Of a DNA stretch of 64,000 nt, positions 46,760 through 55,492 are shown piece after piece. The position numbers and the translations under genes were made by a program. Location of the stretch: NCBI RefSeq assembly GCF_004382825.2, contig NZ_SDQO02000001.1:832020-896019 (forward strand). The letters run 5' to 3'. Within the stretch, counting starts at the first letter, position 1; each line of letters opens with the position of its first letter. Below the pieces are notes generated by a model. The model had not been told where the DNA came from. It made no database searches and was given only the letters and a program-made list of their open reading frames with translations. This DNA is from Corynebacterium silvaticum (lineage in GTDB: Bacteria > Actinomycetota > Actinomycetes > Mycobacteriales > Mycobacteriaceae).

Positions 46760-47383
46760 CTAAAGAAGCTCATCAATACTGTCTATATCGGGAAGAAGAG
46801 GCGCTAATTCTGGTAAGCGGTCCAGGGAATCAATACCTAGAAGCTCTAGGAAGAGCTCCGTTGTCTCATAATGGTGAGCATTACCGGCTTCAGCAGTCTC
46901 ACCCATATCAACTTCCCTAATAAGCCCGCGTAATTGCAGAGTCCGCATTACGCCGTCCACGTTAACGCCTCGTACTGCCGCTACCTGAGCACGGGTCGCA
47001 GGTTGTCGATAAGCTACGACCGCCAGCGTTTCCAGCGCAGCTCGTGACAACCGCGACTGAGTTCCATCCAAGAGAAACTTCTCTACGACTTCCGCGTTTT
47101 CCCGAACAGAATATAATCGCCATCCTTCTTCAGACTCACGCAATTCCATTCCGCTGCCCCTATGACGAAATTCTGTAGATATCTCTTGAAGACTCTTCTG
47201 CACCATCTCAGAATCAACAGTGAGCGCCCGCGACAGAGCTTCCACGCTCACTGGGGAATCAACGACTAAAAGGATTGATTCGATGCGAGAACGCAGCTGA
47301 GGGATTAGCCCAAGTCCTCGGTGCGCTAAAGAAGCAGACGAAGCATCGTCTGTTCCAGTATTTTCCGAATATTCGGTGCTCAT
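46760..47383 (-). CDS. scpB: segregation and condensation protein B
   Basis: About 207 residues. Two winged-helix domains: RIESILLVVDSPVSVEALSRAL and SRAALETLAVVAYRQPATRAQ with VRGVNVDGVMRTLQLRGLI. ScpB is the kleisin-associated subunit of the SMC-ScpAB complex. ATG 47383 (MSTEYSENTG) is used because AGAGG lies 5 bases upstream and the longer frame to 47626 overlaps bioD. Its usual upstream partner scpA is 4.5 kb away, separated by the biotin genes. Confidence 0.93.
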   Translation of the reverse strand: MSTEYSENTGTDDASSASLAHRGLGLIPQLRSRIESILLVVDSPVSVEALSRALTVDSEMVQKSLQEISTEFRHRGSGMELRESEEGWRLYSVRENAEVVEKFLLDGTQSRLSRAALETLAVVAYRQPATRAQVAAVRGVNVDGVMRTLQLRGLIREVDMGETAEAGNAHHYETTELFLELLGIDSLDRLPELAPLLPDIDSIDELL

Positions 47384-47511
47384 ATCTGCCTCTTTTAATG
47401 GTTCAGTGGATGTCTTTATCAAGCAGGTGTCGCACCTGATCTTTTCTCTCCGCCGAATTAATCTGCCGCTGAATAATCCGACGGGAAAATCATACAAGCA
47501 CGTGCAACCAC

Positions 47512-48201
47512 CTAAACGTTCTGTTGTGAAAGCTTCGAGCGCAAGTCCGGCAGCCCAAGCGAGGAGACAACCTGGGCAAACTCTTCGGGAGACATTCTTC
47601 CTGCACCTTCCGGAAGACATGCCCACAAAGGCACGCCTGTCACGGCGCTCATCTCATCGAGGTTAAGTCGGATAGCTAAATCCGGTTGTGCAGGCAAGCT
47701 TCCGCCGATAAGCCCAGCAACATGCAATCCGCGACGTCGCGCTGCTTCAACAGTAAGTTCCGCCATGTTGAGAGATCCCAGACTAAGACTAGTAACTACA
47801 ATGAGGGGTGCTCCTAATGCCACAGCCACATCGGCCAACGTGAGCTCATCAGCAAGTCGGACCAATAATCCGCCAGCGCCTTCTACGAGGACAAGCCGAT
47901 GTGGCGCGTCGAGGTCTCTGATCTTGTCCACCAACACATCAAGGCCCAGTTGTTGCATCCCTGCTCGCTTAGCCGCAAGATTGGGCGCCAAAGGCTCTGG
48001 ATAACGCACGAATTCAATTCCAGCAACACCGGCTAGTTTTTCCACGGTCGTTATGTCTCCGCTTCCCAGAGGTTCGCCGGTCTGAACTGGCTTGACGGGA
48101 ACCACCTCGAAGCCCAAAGACGCTGCATGCAGGGCAAGAGCCGCAGTCGCGATGGTTTTTCCTACATCGGTATTTGTTCCTGTGATAGCTACGATAGGCA
48201 T
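47512..48201 (-). CDS. bioD: dethiobiotin synthetase
   Basis: 229 residues. P-loop GTNTDVGKT, the lysine in VPVKPVQTGEP (the catalytic Lys37 position of E. coli BioD), aspartate in SGDITT, and EGAGGLLVRL. It closes the ureido ring of 7,8-diaminopelargonate with CO2 and ATP to give dethiobiotin. It lies 36 bp downstream of bioA on the same strand, the canonical bioA-bioD pair, inserted between scpB and scpA. Confidence 0.93.
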   Translation of the reverse strand: MPIVAITGTNTDVGKTIATAALALHAASLGFEVVPVKPVQTGEPLGSGDITTVEKLAGVAGIEFVRYPEPLAPNLAAKRAGMQQLGLDVLVDKIRDLDAPHRLVLVEGAGGLLVRLADELTLADVAVALGAPLIVVTSLSLGSLNMAELTVEAARRRGLHVAGLIGGSLPAQPDLAIRLNLDEMSAVTGVPLWACLPEGAGRMSPEEFAQVVSSLGLPDLRSKLSQQNV

Positions 48202-48236
48202 AATGCTCCAATTCTGCGAAAACTAAACGGGCACTT

Positions 48237-49535
48237 CTAAGCACACAAACGGCACTGTTCAGCACTGACCACGGCTGCAATGGCCTCGCAGATGCTACCG
48301 ATGTGTTCATCTGTAGATATAAACGGAGGCATCGTATAGACCAGACGCCCGAATGGTCTCAGCCACACTCCTGCAGCGATTGCGGCTTCCGTGGCCAAAC
48401 GCATATCCACTGGTTCTTTCATCTCCACCACTCCAATTGCGCCTAGTACGCGGACATCGGCAACGGCGGGAGATTCTTTCAGCGGCGAGAGCCCCTTAAG
48501 AAGTCCTTGCTCGATCTCTGGGACTCGTTTCCGCCATGTCCCCTCAATCACCAGTTCAAGTGCGGCAGAAGCAACTGAACAAGCCAAAGGATTAGCCATA
48601 AAAGTTGGCCCATGCATCAGCGCACCCCCGCCACCTGGCGTGTTAATCGCTGCGGCAATCCGCTCTGTTGTGATCGTTGCTGCCAAGGACATAAAGCCCC
48701 CGGTAAGCGCCTTGCCAACGCACAAAATATCCGGGGTAGCGCCCGCACCCGTAGTGGCAAATATTTCCCCAGTCCGACCAAAGCCAGTGGCTATTTCATC
48801 GGCGATAAAAACCAGGTCATGCCTATCACAGATATCGCGAATACCTCGGATCAGAGATTCATCGTGGAAGCGCATTCCCCCAGCACCCTGCACTATAGGT
48901 TCAATAATAATCCCAGCTGTTGAGCTATTGACATGAGCTTCTAGGGTATCCAGATACTGCTCAACGCTGCTTCTCGACGCCCCACGCGTAGGAGGAGCTG
49001 GCGCAAAATCATTGGAAGCGACCCTATCTGCCCACATTGAGTGCATTCCTCCAGTGGGATCACACACGCTCATGGTTGCAAAAGTATCGCCATGGTAACC
49101 ACCTCGCCAGGTGAGCAAACGATGACGTTCTGGGTGCCCGATACCTCGCTGGTATTGGTACGCCATCTTCATCGCCACTTCTACAGCGACAGACCCTGAG
49201 TCTGAAAAGAAGACTTTTTCTAACCCCTTATCTGTAACGCTCACCAGCTTCTGAGCGAGAGCGATTGCAGGCGAATGCGTGAGCCCGCCAAACATCACAT
49301 GACTCATTGTCTCAATCTGTTGATGTGCCGCTTCCTTGAGCTTTGGGTGTCCATGCCCAAAAGCTGCTGCCCACCAGGAGCTCATGGCGTCGATAAGCGT
49401 AGAACCATCGCTTAGCGTGAGATAAACACCTTCTGTGGACGCAACAAGCTGCGGCGCTATAGGGGCTGGCATCGCACTATACGGATGCCAGATACGGTCT
49501 TGGTCAAAGTGAACTTGCTGCTCGAATGGATTCAC
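48237..49535 (-). CDS. bioA: adenosylmethionine-8-amino-7-oxononanoate aminotransferase
   Basis: Class III PLP aminotransferase of about 432 residues. IWHPYSAM, DAMSSWWAAAFGHGHP, GYHGDTFATMSVCDP, DEIATGFGRTG and the PLP lysine in KALTGG are family signatures. It makes 7,8-diaminopelargonate using SAM as amino donor. GTG 49535 is the usual BioA start (VNPFEQQVHF); an ATG at 49625, 7 bp after a -10 hexamer, would be leaderless but would add 30 unusual residues. See the promoter entry. Confidence 0.94.
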   Translation of the reverse strand: MNPFEQQVHFDQDRIWHPYSAMPAPIAPQLVASTEGVYLTLSDGSTLIDAMSSWWAAAFGHGHPKLKEAAHQQIETMSHVMFGGLTHSPAIALAQKLVSVTDKGLEKVFFSDSGSVAVEVAMKMAYQYQRGIGHPERHRLLTWRGGYHGDTFATMSVCDPTGGMHSMWADRVASNDFAPAPPTRGASRSSVEQYLDTLEAHVNSSTAGIIIEPIVQGAGGMRFHDESLIRGIRDICDRHDLVFIADEIATGFGRTGEIFATTGAGATPDILCVGKALTGGFMSLAATITTERIAAAINTPGGGGALMHGPTFMANPLACSVASAALELVIEGTWRKRVPEIEQGLLKGLSPLKESPAVADVRVLGAIGVVEMKEPVDMRLATEAAIAAGVWLRPFGRLVYTMPPFISTDEHIGSICEAIAAVVSAEQCRLCA

Positions 49536-49620
49536 AGTCCCACGTTTCTCGTCTGAATTTAGAGTTTTGAGAACAAAAATTAATTTTTTTGCGTTTAACA
49601 CCATTTTCTGGGCGTTACAC

Positions 49621-49640
49621 GTCATAATGCATATTATGAC
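49621..49640. promoter_or_regulatory. 20-bp inverted repeat between bioA and POT gene, with back-to-back -10 boxes
   Basis: GTCATAATGCATATTATGAC is GTCATAAT-GCAT-ATTATGAC, an inverted repeat. On each strand it supplies CATAAT as a possible -10, with an ATG 7-8 bp downstream (49636 plus, 49625 minus). The minus -10 is 16 bp from TTGAAC (49660-49655), a fair -35, so a bioA promoter is plausible. The core CATAATGCATATTATG also resembles the XerCD dif core of E. coli at 15 of 16 positions. Confidence 0.6.
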
Positions 49641-51134
49641 TCATCTTGAACAACGTTCAACTGTGCATAAAAGTGACTTTTGGCATCACCCCATCGCGGT
49701 CCGCTCGATTATCAGCATCGAAGCCTGGGAACGTTTCAGCTTTTATGGCATGCAGGCCATCCTTGGCTACTACCTGTATTACACGGCCAGTAACGGCGGA
49801 TTAGGCTTAGCAAAACCCGAGGCTACTGCACTTATCGGACCCTACGGGGCGCTTGTTTATCTGTGCACCTTTGCAGGAGGATGGGTGGGCGACAGAGTCC
49901 TAGGTGCAGAAAAACCCTTTTCTTAGGAGCCTCGCTCCTCGTCATCGGGCACCTAATACTATCCCTCATCCACCCCATCCCGGGGCTAGCAACTGGTTTA
50001 ACACTCATAGCGCTAGGGTCAGGATTTTTAAAAACAGCGGCAATTACCGTTCTTGGGACTGTCTACAGGGAAGACTCCCACAGCGACGCACATCGTGAGA
50101 CCGGATTTCAATTCTTCTACCTAGGAATTCAAGTAGCGGCGGTAGCAGGACCACTGCTTACAGGGTGGCTAGCGCTCACCTACTCCTTCCACGTAGGTTT
50201 CCTAGCTGCAGCTCTCCTGATGATTATCGGCATGGGAGTATATGTGGCTCTACGAAGCCGTGCTCTAGAAGAAATGAGTGAACAGTCCCGACAATGCGTC
50301 CAATCTCCAGCGCATCCAGTAAGCAGACGGACAGCACTCACGATCACGTCCGTGGGGATATTGTCCCTCATAGTGGTGGTACTTGCTGTAACCCTGGGGA
50401 TCTTCACAGCAGCTTCCCTTGCCCATTTCCTCCTCGGCATTACTATCACCGCAGCTGTTTTCCTTATGGTTACTATGTTCCGCTCCCCGCATACCACCCG
50501 GCAGGAACGCCACAGCATTCTTAATTACATCCCCATCTTCTGTGCTTCAGTGGCTTTCTGGGCCATTATGAATCAGACATATGGTGTTCTAGCCGTGTAC
50601 TCCGATGTTCGGCTCAATCGCACAATTGCCGGCTTTGAATTCCCCGCTGCATGGACTCAGTCGCTGAATCCTATCTTCGTTCTTACGCTTTCCATTCCCC
50701 TTGCTTACCTGTGGGCAAAGCTTGGATCCCGCGGCCCCACGGCAGCTACCAAAATCTCCATCGGCGTTATCGTCGGAGGTTCCGGTTTCCTCGTGCTCAT
50801 CCCCTTTGCAGGCAGCGGCCCCAATTCCACGCCGCTTCTCGTGCTTGCTTTAAGCATCCTCATCACCGCAATAGGCGAGTTATTCGCAGGTCCCATCGGA
50901 ATGGCAGCCACCGCAAAGCACGCACCAGCGGCCTACCGCACCCAGTTTTCTGCGTTGTACTTCCTTACGATGCCCATAGGAACCGCGCTTGCCGGAAGTA
51001 TCTCCTCCTACTACGACTCGGAATCCGCCTCCGCTGAGAGAATCTATTTCTTTGCGTGCGGGTCCTTGGCAATATGCATCGGGTTATGCACATGGGTAGC
51101 AGCACACAAGCTTGCACGAGCTACAGCCCAATAA
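49636..51134 (+). pseudogene. POT/PTR2-family peptide transporter, frameshifted in an A run
   Basis: First frame from ATG 49636 reads IEAWERFSFYGMQAILGYYL, the POT signature, and GGWVGDRVLGAEKPFS-stop at 49924. Adding one A to the A5 run at about 49910-49914 gives GAEKTLFLGASLLVIGHL and a complete second part with ETGFQFFYLGIQVAA and about ten more helices to TAA-adjacent end at 51134. The total is about 499 residues. POT proteins import di- and tripeptides with protons. No ribosome site precedes ATG 49636; the -10 at 49623 would give a leaderless transcript. Divergent from bioA with a shared control region. Confidence 0.85.
49646..49660. promoter_or_regulatory. palindromic operator overlapping bioA -35, BioQ-like
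   Basis: TTGAACAACGTTCAA is TTGAAC-AAC-GTTCAA, a perfect inverted repeat. The C. glutamicum biotin repressor BioQ binds TGAAC-N3-GTTAC, which this matches in layout and in 9 of the 10 outer bases. It covers the minus-strand -35 and also the fourth to ninth codons of the divergent POT gene, so a bound repressor could block both. Confidence 0.6.
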
Positions 51135-51178
51135 GATTTTTGTTCGATGTCTTGCGCAACTTTTGAGGAGGTCTGCGC

Positions 51179-51784
51179 TTACCAATCTTTGGGAAGAAAA
51201 ATCGTTGAAAGCGCCTGAGCAAACTGCTCCGACCCCAACGAACCAACGCCATCATTGAGGCTTCCCAAAAATGGCACGCCTATTGCACGGGATACTTCCA
51301 CGAGGGTCAAACGCGTCCGCAGATCAGCCCCCGAAGGCAGTTTCCCGCCCAGCAGGCCCGCGACACGAGCGCCACAAGCACGCGCAAAAGCCACTGCTTG
51401 CACGGCAAGCCCCACTGCTCCCGAAGCCATGCCCGAAACCACAATCATGGGGGCATTTAATTCTGCGGCAATATCTGCGATTGTCTTACCGTTGAGCAAA
51501 GGGACGCTAAGGCCACCAGAGCCTTCAAGGACCACGGTAACTCCCGTGTCCGAAAGTTCTCGAACCTTTGCCAACGGATCTTCTTCAGAAGAAAAATCTT
51601 CGCCGCGGATACCTGTGAGTTTTTCGATTGTGCCGATGTCCGCTCCCGCAACCGACGTTCCTAAGCGAGCGACTTTAACGGGAACAACGTCCTTCCCCTT
51701 TTCCCGAAGAATCTGAACGATCGCTGCTGTCGCGGTAGTTTTGCCTACGCCTGTAGCCAATCCAGATACCACAACTACGCTCAC
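51179..51784 (-). CDS. BioD-like paralogue with altered substrate motifs
   Basis: About 201 residues, same fold and order as the bioD at 47512 but diverged. The P-loop is GLATGVGKTT (not GTNTDVGKT), the lysine is kept in VVPVKVARLGTS but KPVQTG is lost, the aspartate is kept in AGADIGTIEKL, and EGSGGLSVPLL replaces EGAGG. Core ATPase residues therefore remain, while positions that contact the diamine substrate changed. GTG 51784 (VSVVVVSGLAT), with AGAGGG about 9 bases upstream, is chosen; a GTG at 51808 is also possible. It could be a second dethiobiotin synthetase or a related carboxylating enzyme. Confidence 0.8.
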   Translation of the reverse strand: MSVVVVSGLATGVGKTTATAAIVQILREKGKDVVPVKVARLGTSVAGADIGTIEKLTGIRGEDFSSEEDPLAKVRELSDTGVTVVLEGSGGLSVPLLNGKTIADIAAELNAPMIVVSGMASGAVGLAVQAVAFARACGARVAGLLGGKLPSGADLRTRLTLVEVSRAIGVPFLGSLNDGVGSLGSEQFAQALSTIFLPKDW

Positions 51785-51878
51785 GAGTTTTATCCCTCTC
51801 GCCGACACTAATAAGCAAACACTCGTTCCCCGATAGTAATCGTTTGTCAGGAACTAGCCATTACTACCCCCGTTGCAG

Positions 51879-51905
51879 TAGCGCACATGCTTTAAACGTG
51901 CGCTA
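51879..51905. terminator. stem-loop downstream of scpA
   Basis: TAGCGCAC (51879-51886) and GTGCGCTA (51898-51905) pair over 8 bp around ATGCTTTAAAC, with A6 beyond on the plus strand. It lies between scpA and the bioD paralogue and may end the xerD-parA-scpA transcript. Confidence 0.55.
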
Positions 51906-51931
51906 AAAAACCTTAGTTTGTTTCTGAACAA

Positions 51932-52750
51932 CTATTCCCAGTTACTTGATGCAACTACCGCCGGATCCACTTCAAGTCCAGTCCATGCTACTGACAATTC
52001 AGCCAAAGATTCATCTTGTGCAACGCTTATTGCTTGAGCTTTGTAGAGCTCTAAAAGAGCTAAAAATCTTCCCACTATGTGCATCGAAGCTGTACAATCC
52101 TGCGTCAAAGTAAGAAAAGAAACCCATTCGTCTTTACCAGCCAAACGCAACGTATCCAGGATTTTCCCCGCTTGTTCAGGCACAGAGACTGCTACTTGAT
52201 GAATGTGCCCCGTGGCAACCGTCTCTGGGGGTTTAGGCCTAAAAACACTCGCAGCAAGCTGGCCAAAAGTGTCAGGGGTATGCCCCAGAACTACCGGTGG
52301 CAGCAAACTAGCAAACTGCTCCTCCATAGCAACTGTTCGCGGAAATCTACGACGTGCATCCCGCTGCCACGACGCAAAGATATCGGCGACTTGTTTATAC
52401 GCCTGGTATTGCAATAATCGTGCAAAAAGAAGATCACGGGATTCCAAGAGCGCTAGGTCTTCTTCACTCTCCATCTCGCCCCTAGGAAGAAGACGAGCGG
52501 TCTTCAGATCTAACAGCGTCGCTGCAACCACCAAAAATTCAGTCACCACATCAAGCTCAGAATATTCTCCGAGTTGGCGAGTGTATGCAACAAACTCATC
52601 CGTCACCTTAGACAGGGCGACGTCAGTCACATCCATTTTCTTGGCGCTGATCAGTTGCAGAAGAAGATCAAAGGGGCCTTCAAAATTGTTGAGGACAATC
52701 CTAAAGCCAGTAATTTCTGGTTGATTATCCGGAATACGTGATGTCGCCAC
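51932..52750 (-). CDS. scpA: segregation and condensation protein A
   Basis: 272 residues, the kleisin of the SMC complex. The start FRIVLNNFEGPFDLLLQLIS and AKKMDVTDVALSKVTDEFV are the ScpA N-terminal helix bundle; the C-terminal winged-helix part has SFLTLTQDCTASMHIVGRFLALLELY (quoted in pieces). GTG 52750 is the apparent start, 10 bp after the parA stop. It is normally followed by scpB; here the biotin module separates them. Confidence 0.92.
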   Translation of the reverse strand: MATSRIPDNQPEITGFRIVLNNFEGPFDLLLQLISAKKMDVTDVALSKVTDEFVAYTRQLGEYSELDVVTEFLVVAATLLDLKTARLLPRGEMESEEDLALLESRDLLFARLLQYQAYKQVADIFASWQRDARRRFPRTVAMEEQFASLLPPVVLGHTPDTFGQLAASVFRPKPPETVATGHIHQVAVSVPEQAGKILDTLRLAGKDEWVSFLTLTQDCTASMHIVGRFLALLELYKAQAISVAQDESLAELSVAWTGLEVDPAVVASSNWE

Positions 52751-52760
52751 GTTCTAAGTT

Positions 52761-53630
52761 CTAGCTTGTGCGCTCGATGACTTCACGAGCAAGCTGACGG
52801 TACTGTTGGGCTCCCTGCGAGCTCGGGGCCCAGGTGATGATGGGCTCACCGGCCACAGAGGTCTCCGGAAACCGGACCGTCCGGGTAATGACGGTGTCAA
52901 AGACACGATCCTCGAAGACTTCCACGACTCGTGACATTACCTCGCGAGCATGCGTGGTGCGTCGGTCAAACATCGTGACCAAGATTCCCACGATGTCAAG
53001 GTTAAAGTTAAGACGATCGCGTACTTTTTCCACGGTATCAGTAAGCAAAGCAAGTCCACGCAACGAGAAATACTCACACTCCATGGGAATAATCACGCCA
53101 TGGGAACAGGTCAAAGCATTAACCGTTAAAAGCCCCAAAGAGGGCTGGCAATCCAAAATGATGTAGTCATAATCCTTCATCACAGGGCGCAAAGCACGAG
53201 CTAGTGTCTGTTCCCGACCAACCTCATTGACAAGTTGAATCTCTGCCGCGGACAGATCGATATTCGCCGGAACCAGGTCAAGACCGGGAATAGACGTGTG
53301 ATGAATCGCTTGATAGATCGAGGTATGCCTATCCACGAGGAGGTTGTAAACCGTAATGTCTAGTTCCTCATACGGGATACTCAATCCTGCAGATAAAGCC
53401 CCCTGCGGGTCAAGGTCTACGAGTAGAACCTTTCGCCCTAGTTCAGCCAAGCAAGCACCCAGGTTGATCGTGGAAGTGGTTTTACCCACTCCGCCTTTTT
53501 GGTTACACATGGAAATAATCTTGGCGGGTCCATGCTTTTCCAAAGGCGTGGGATCGGGGAACTTTTGGAGCGGACGCCCAGTGAGCCCCATTTTCGAGTC
53601 TGGTGTATCGAACAGTCCCGAATCACTCAT
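52761..53630 (-). CDS. ParA-family ATPase
   Basis: About 289 residues. The deviant Walker A NQKGGVGKTTS with the signature lysine, LVDLDPQGALSAGL and ILDCQPSLGLLT are ParA/Soj features. ATG 53630 (MSDSGLFDTP) begins a 38-residue lead before the ATPase. This is the ParA-like gene (Rv1708-type) next to scpA in actinobacteria, not the origin ParA, because no parB follows. It may work with the condensin complex in chromosome segregation. Confidence 0.9.
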   Translation of the reverse strand: MSDSGLFDTPDSKMGLTGRPLQKFPDPTPLEKHGPAKIISMCNQKGGVGKTTSTINLGACLAELGRKVLLVDLDPQGALSAGLSIPYEELDITVYNLLVDRHTSIYQAIHHTSIPGLDLVPANIDLSAAEIQLVNEVGREQTLARALRPVMKDYDYIILDCQPSLGLLTVNALTCSHGVIIPMECEYFSLRGLALLTDTVEKVRDRLNFNLDIVGILVTMFDRRTTHAREVMSRVVEVFEDRVFDTVITRTVRFPETSVAGEPIITWAPSSQGAQQYRQLAREVIERTS

Positions 53631-53856
53631 GTCTATTCCACTTCCTTGACAGTCGACGACTCTTACTTCCCGTTCACCCCACCATGTACCCAACACCAGT
53701 CGGGTCCTATCATCTTCGGCGAGACTACAACCTAAATTACACTGTTGATATTAACCGCCTGAAGAAAATTCTTGCGTAGCGCCCGCAAGACGCGCCGATC
53801 AACCTGGAGAAATTCCAATAATTCAAGCCGAAAACCTTGACCAAAGAAGGGGTGGT

Positions 53857-54789
53857 TTAAGCCCTAGGATGCGACTGCACCCATACACTACGCAAATTAT
53901 CCGCCGTCACATGCGTATAAATCTGCGTGGTGGTCACGGATGAGTGCCCCAAAAGTTCTTGTACAACGCGAACATCCGCACCGCCCTCAAGAAGATGCGA
54001 CGCATAGCTATGGCGCAAAGTATGAGGCGAAATATCTTTTTGTATCCCAGCTCTCTGCGCAGAGTTCTTCAGTATTTGCCACGCGCTTTGTCGTGATAAC
54101 GCCCCGCCGCGTTTATTCAAAAAGAGCGCGTGGCTCTTTCCTTTTGCCAGCTGTGGCCGCGACCGGACGAGGTAGCGTCGTAACGCTTTCTGCGCCATCG
54201 AGCCAACAGGAACAATACGATGTTTATCCCCTTTTCCCACGATCCGCAACATGCCCTCTGTCTCTTCCAGCACCGTCACCTCATCCACTGTGAGATTCAT
54301 GATTTCCGATATACGAGCACCGGTGCCATAGAGCAGCTCGATCAGGGCTGCATCGCGTAAATCCTCAGGTGTAGCTATATCGTCCGTAGGAATCGCTCCG
54401 ATAAGCTCATCGACTTCTGCGATTGACAGAGTATCCGGCAGATGCCGACCAGTCGATGGAGGAGAAACCTCGCCAGCTACGTCAATGGGTATCAGCCCCT
54501 CCATCAGTGCAAATTTATGAAGCCCCCGCGCAACCACAAGTGCACGGCCTGCCGACGAAGCAGCCAAAGGCGGCTTACCTGTATCCGGATCGCCCCGCCG
54601 TAGATCAAGAACATAGGACTCGATATCTCGAGAGGTCATAGCGGCTAGATCGTCGATGCCACGATGCGAGATCCAATCAAGATACCGCTGCACGTCGCGT
54701 CGATAGTTGCTCAGGGTGTTAGCGCTAACCCCACGCTCGATGGCTAAATGCGTTAACCAGCGATCGGCGGCTGCCTTAGGGGGCGTCAT
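53857..54789 (-). CDS. xerD: tyrosine recombinase XerD
   Basis: 310 residues. The N-terminal SAM-like core-binding domain ([20 protein letters not shown]) is followed by the catalytic domain with Arg in GTGARISEI, Lys in [20 protein letters not shown] (His and Arg), and [15 protein letters not shown] with nucleophile Tyr. It acts with XerC at dif to resolve chromosome dimers. Its start overlaps the nudix stop in ATGA. About 226 bp separate it from parA. Confidence 0.95.
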   Translation of the reverse strand: MTPPKAAADRWLTHLAIERGVSANTLSNYRRDVQRYLDWISHRGIDDLAAMTSRDIESYVLDLRRGDPDTGKPPLAASSAGRALVVARGLHKFALMEGLIPIDVAGEVSPPSTGRHLPDTLSIAEVDELIGAIPTDDIATPEDLRDAALIELLYGTGARISEIMNLTVDEVTVLEETEGMLRIVGKGDKHRIVPVGSMAQKALRRYLVRSRPQLAKGKSHALFLNKRGGALSRQSAWQILKNSAQRAGIQKDISPHTLRHSYASHLLEGGADVRVVQELLGHSSVTTTQIYTHVTADNLRSVWVQSHPRA

Positions 54790-55433
54790 GAAGAAGTTTT
54801 CAGGTCGCGATTTTTAGCAACGTCTTTTCTGCGTTCAGCTAACCGGGTAGGGCGAAGATCAAAAGGTTGATCTGAGCCTCTAAGAGTCCGAGTGCCCAGG
54901 TTATGCGCCTGCAGCGCTAAAATCCCGGATACCGCGATCGAATTAACAATGTCCCCGGCAAAGACCCTATCGACTGCCTCCGCGAGCGGCACCCATTCCA
55001 AAGCCATGTCAGCTTCTTCATCCTTGGCTTCAGGGCGCTCCACATGCGATAGGCCATGGGCAAGGTACACGCGAACTGCTTCATCGCAAAAGCCGGGGCT
55101 CGTGACCAGATCGACTAAGATTTCCCAGTCAGTTGCAGCAAGTCCAGCCTCTTCCATCAGCTCGCACTGTGCTGCGTCAAGGGGTGATTCATCTGCGACA
55201 TCGAGTAGACCAGCAGGAAGTTCCCATAACCGTTGCCCAACGCTGTGTCGGTATTGCTTCACCATCGCGATGCTCTGACCTTGAACCGCAACAACTGCGA
55301 CTGCCCCAAAATGCTCGACAATCTCACGATGTGCACTGGAATTACTAGGCATAGTGACGGTATCTCGGCGAACCGCCAAAATCGGGGCGTCGATAAGCAA
55401 CTCAGAGCTGGTAACAGTAAAACGGTGAGTCAT
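54786..55433 (-). CDS. Nudix hydrolase, ADP-ribose pyrophosphatase type
   Basis: About 215 residues. The Nudix box [21 protein letters not shown] matches GX5EX7REUXEEXGU, with Glu replaced in part by Gln-Cys positions but EE intact (CELMEEAGL). A conserved upstream part [18 protein letters not shown] matches ADP-ribose pyrophosphatase relatives. ATG 55433 ([10 protein letters not shown]) is used. It overlaps xerD by 4 bp. The neighbour expected in related genomes, pyrG, is not between it and steB. Confidence 0.85.
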   Translation of the reverse strand: MTHRFTVTSSELLIDAPILAVRRDTVTMPSNSSAHREIVEHFGAVAVVAVQGQSIAMVKQYRHSVGQRLWELPAGLLDVADESPLDAAQCELMEEAGLAATDWEILVDLVTSPGFCDEAVRVYLAHGLSHVERPEAKDEEADMALEWVPLAEAVDRVFAGDIVNSIAVSGILALQAHNLGTRTLRGSDQPFDLRPTRLAERRKDVAKNRDLKTSS

Positions 55434-55492
55434 AATGCTCAACTTTAATAGCATTCGCGCGTATCGACGTGCAGGCCACTACGCACGAATGC

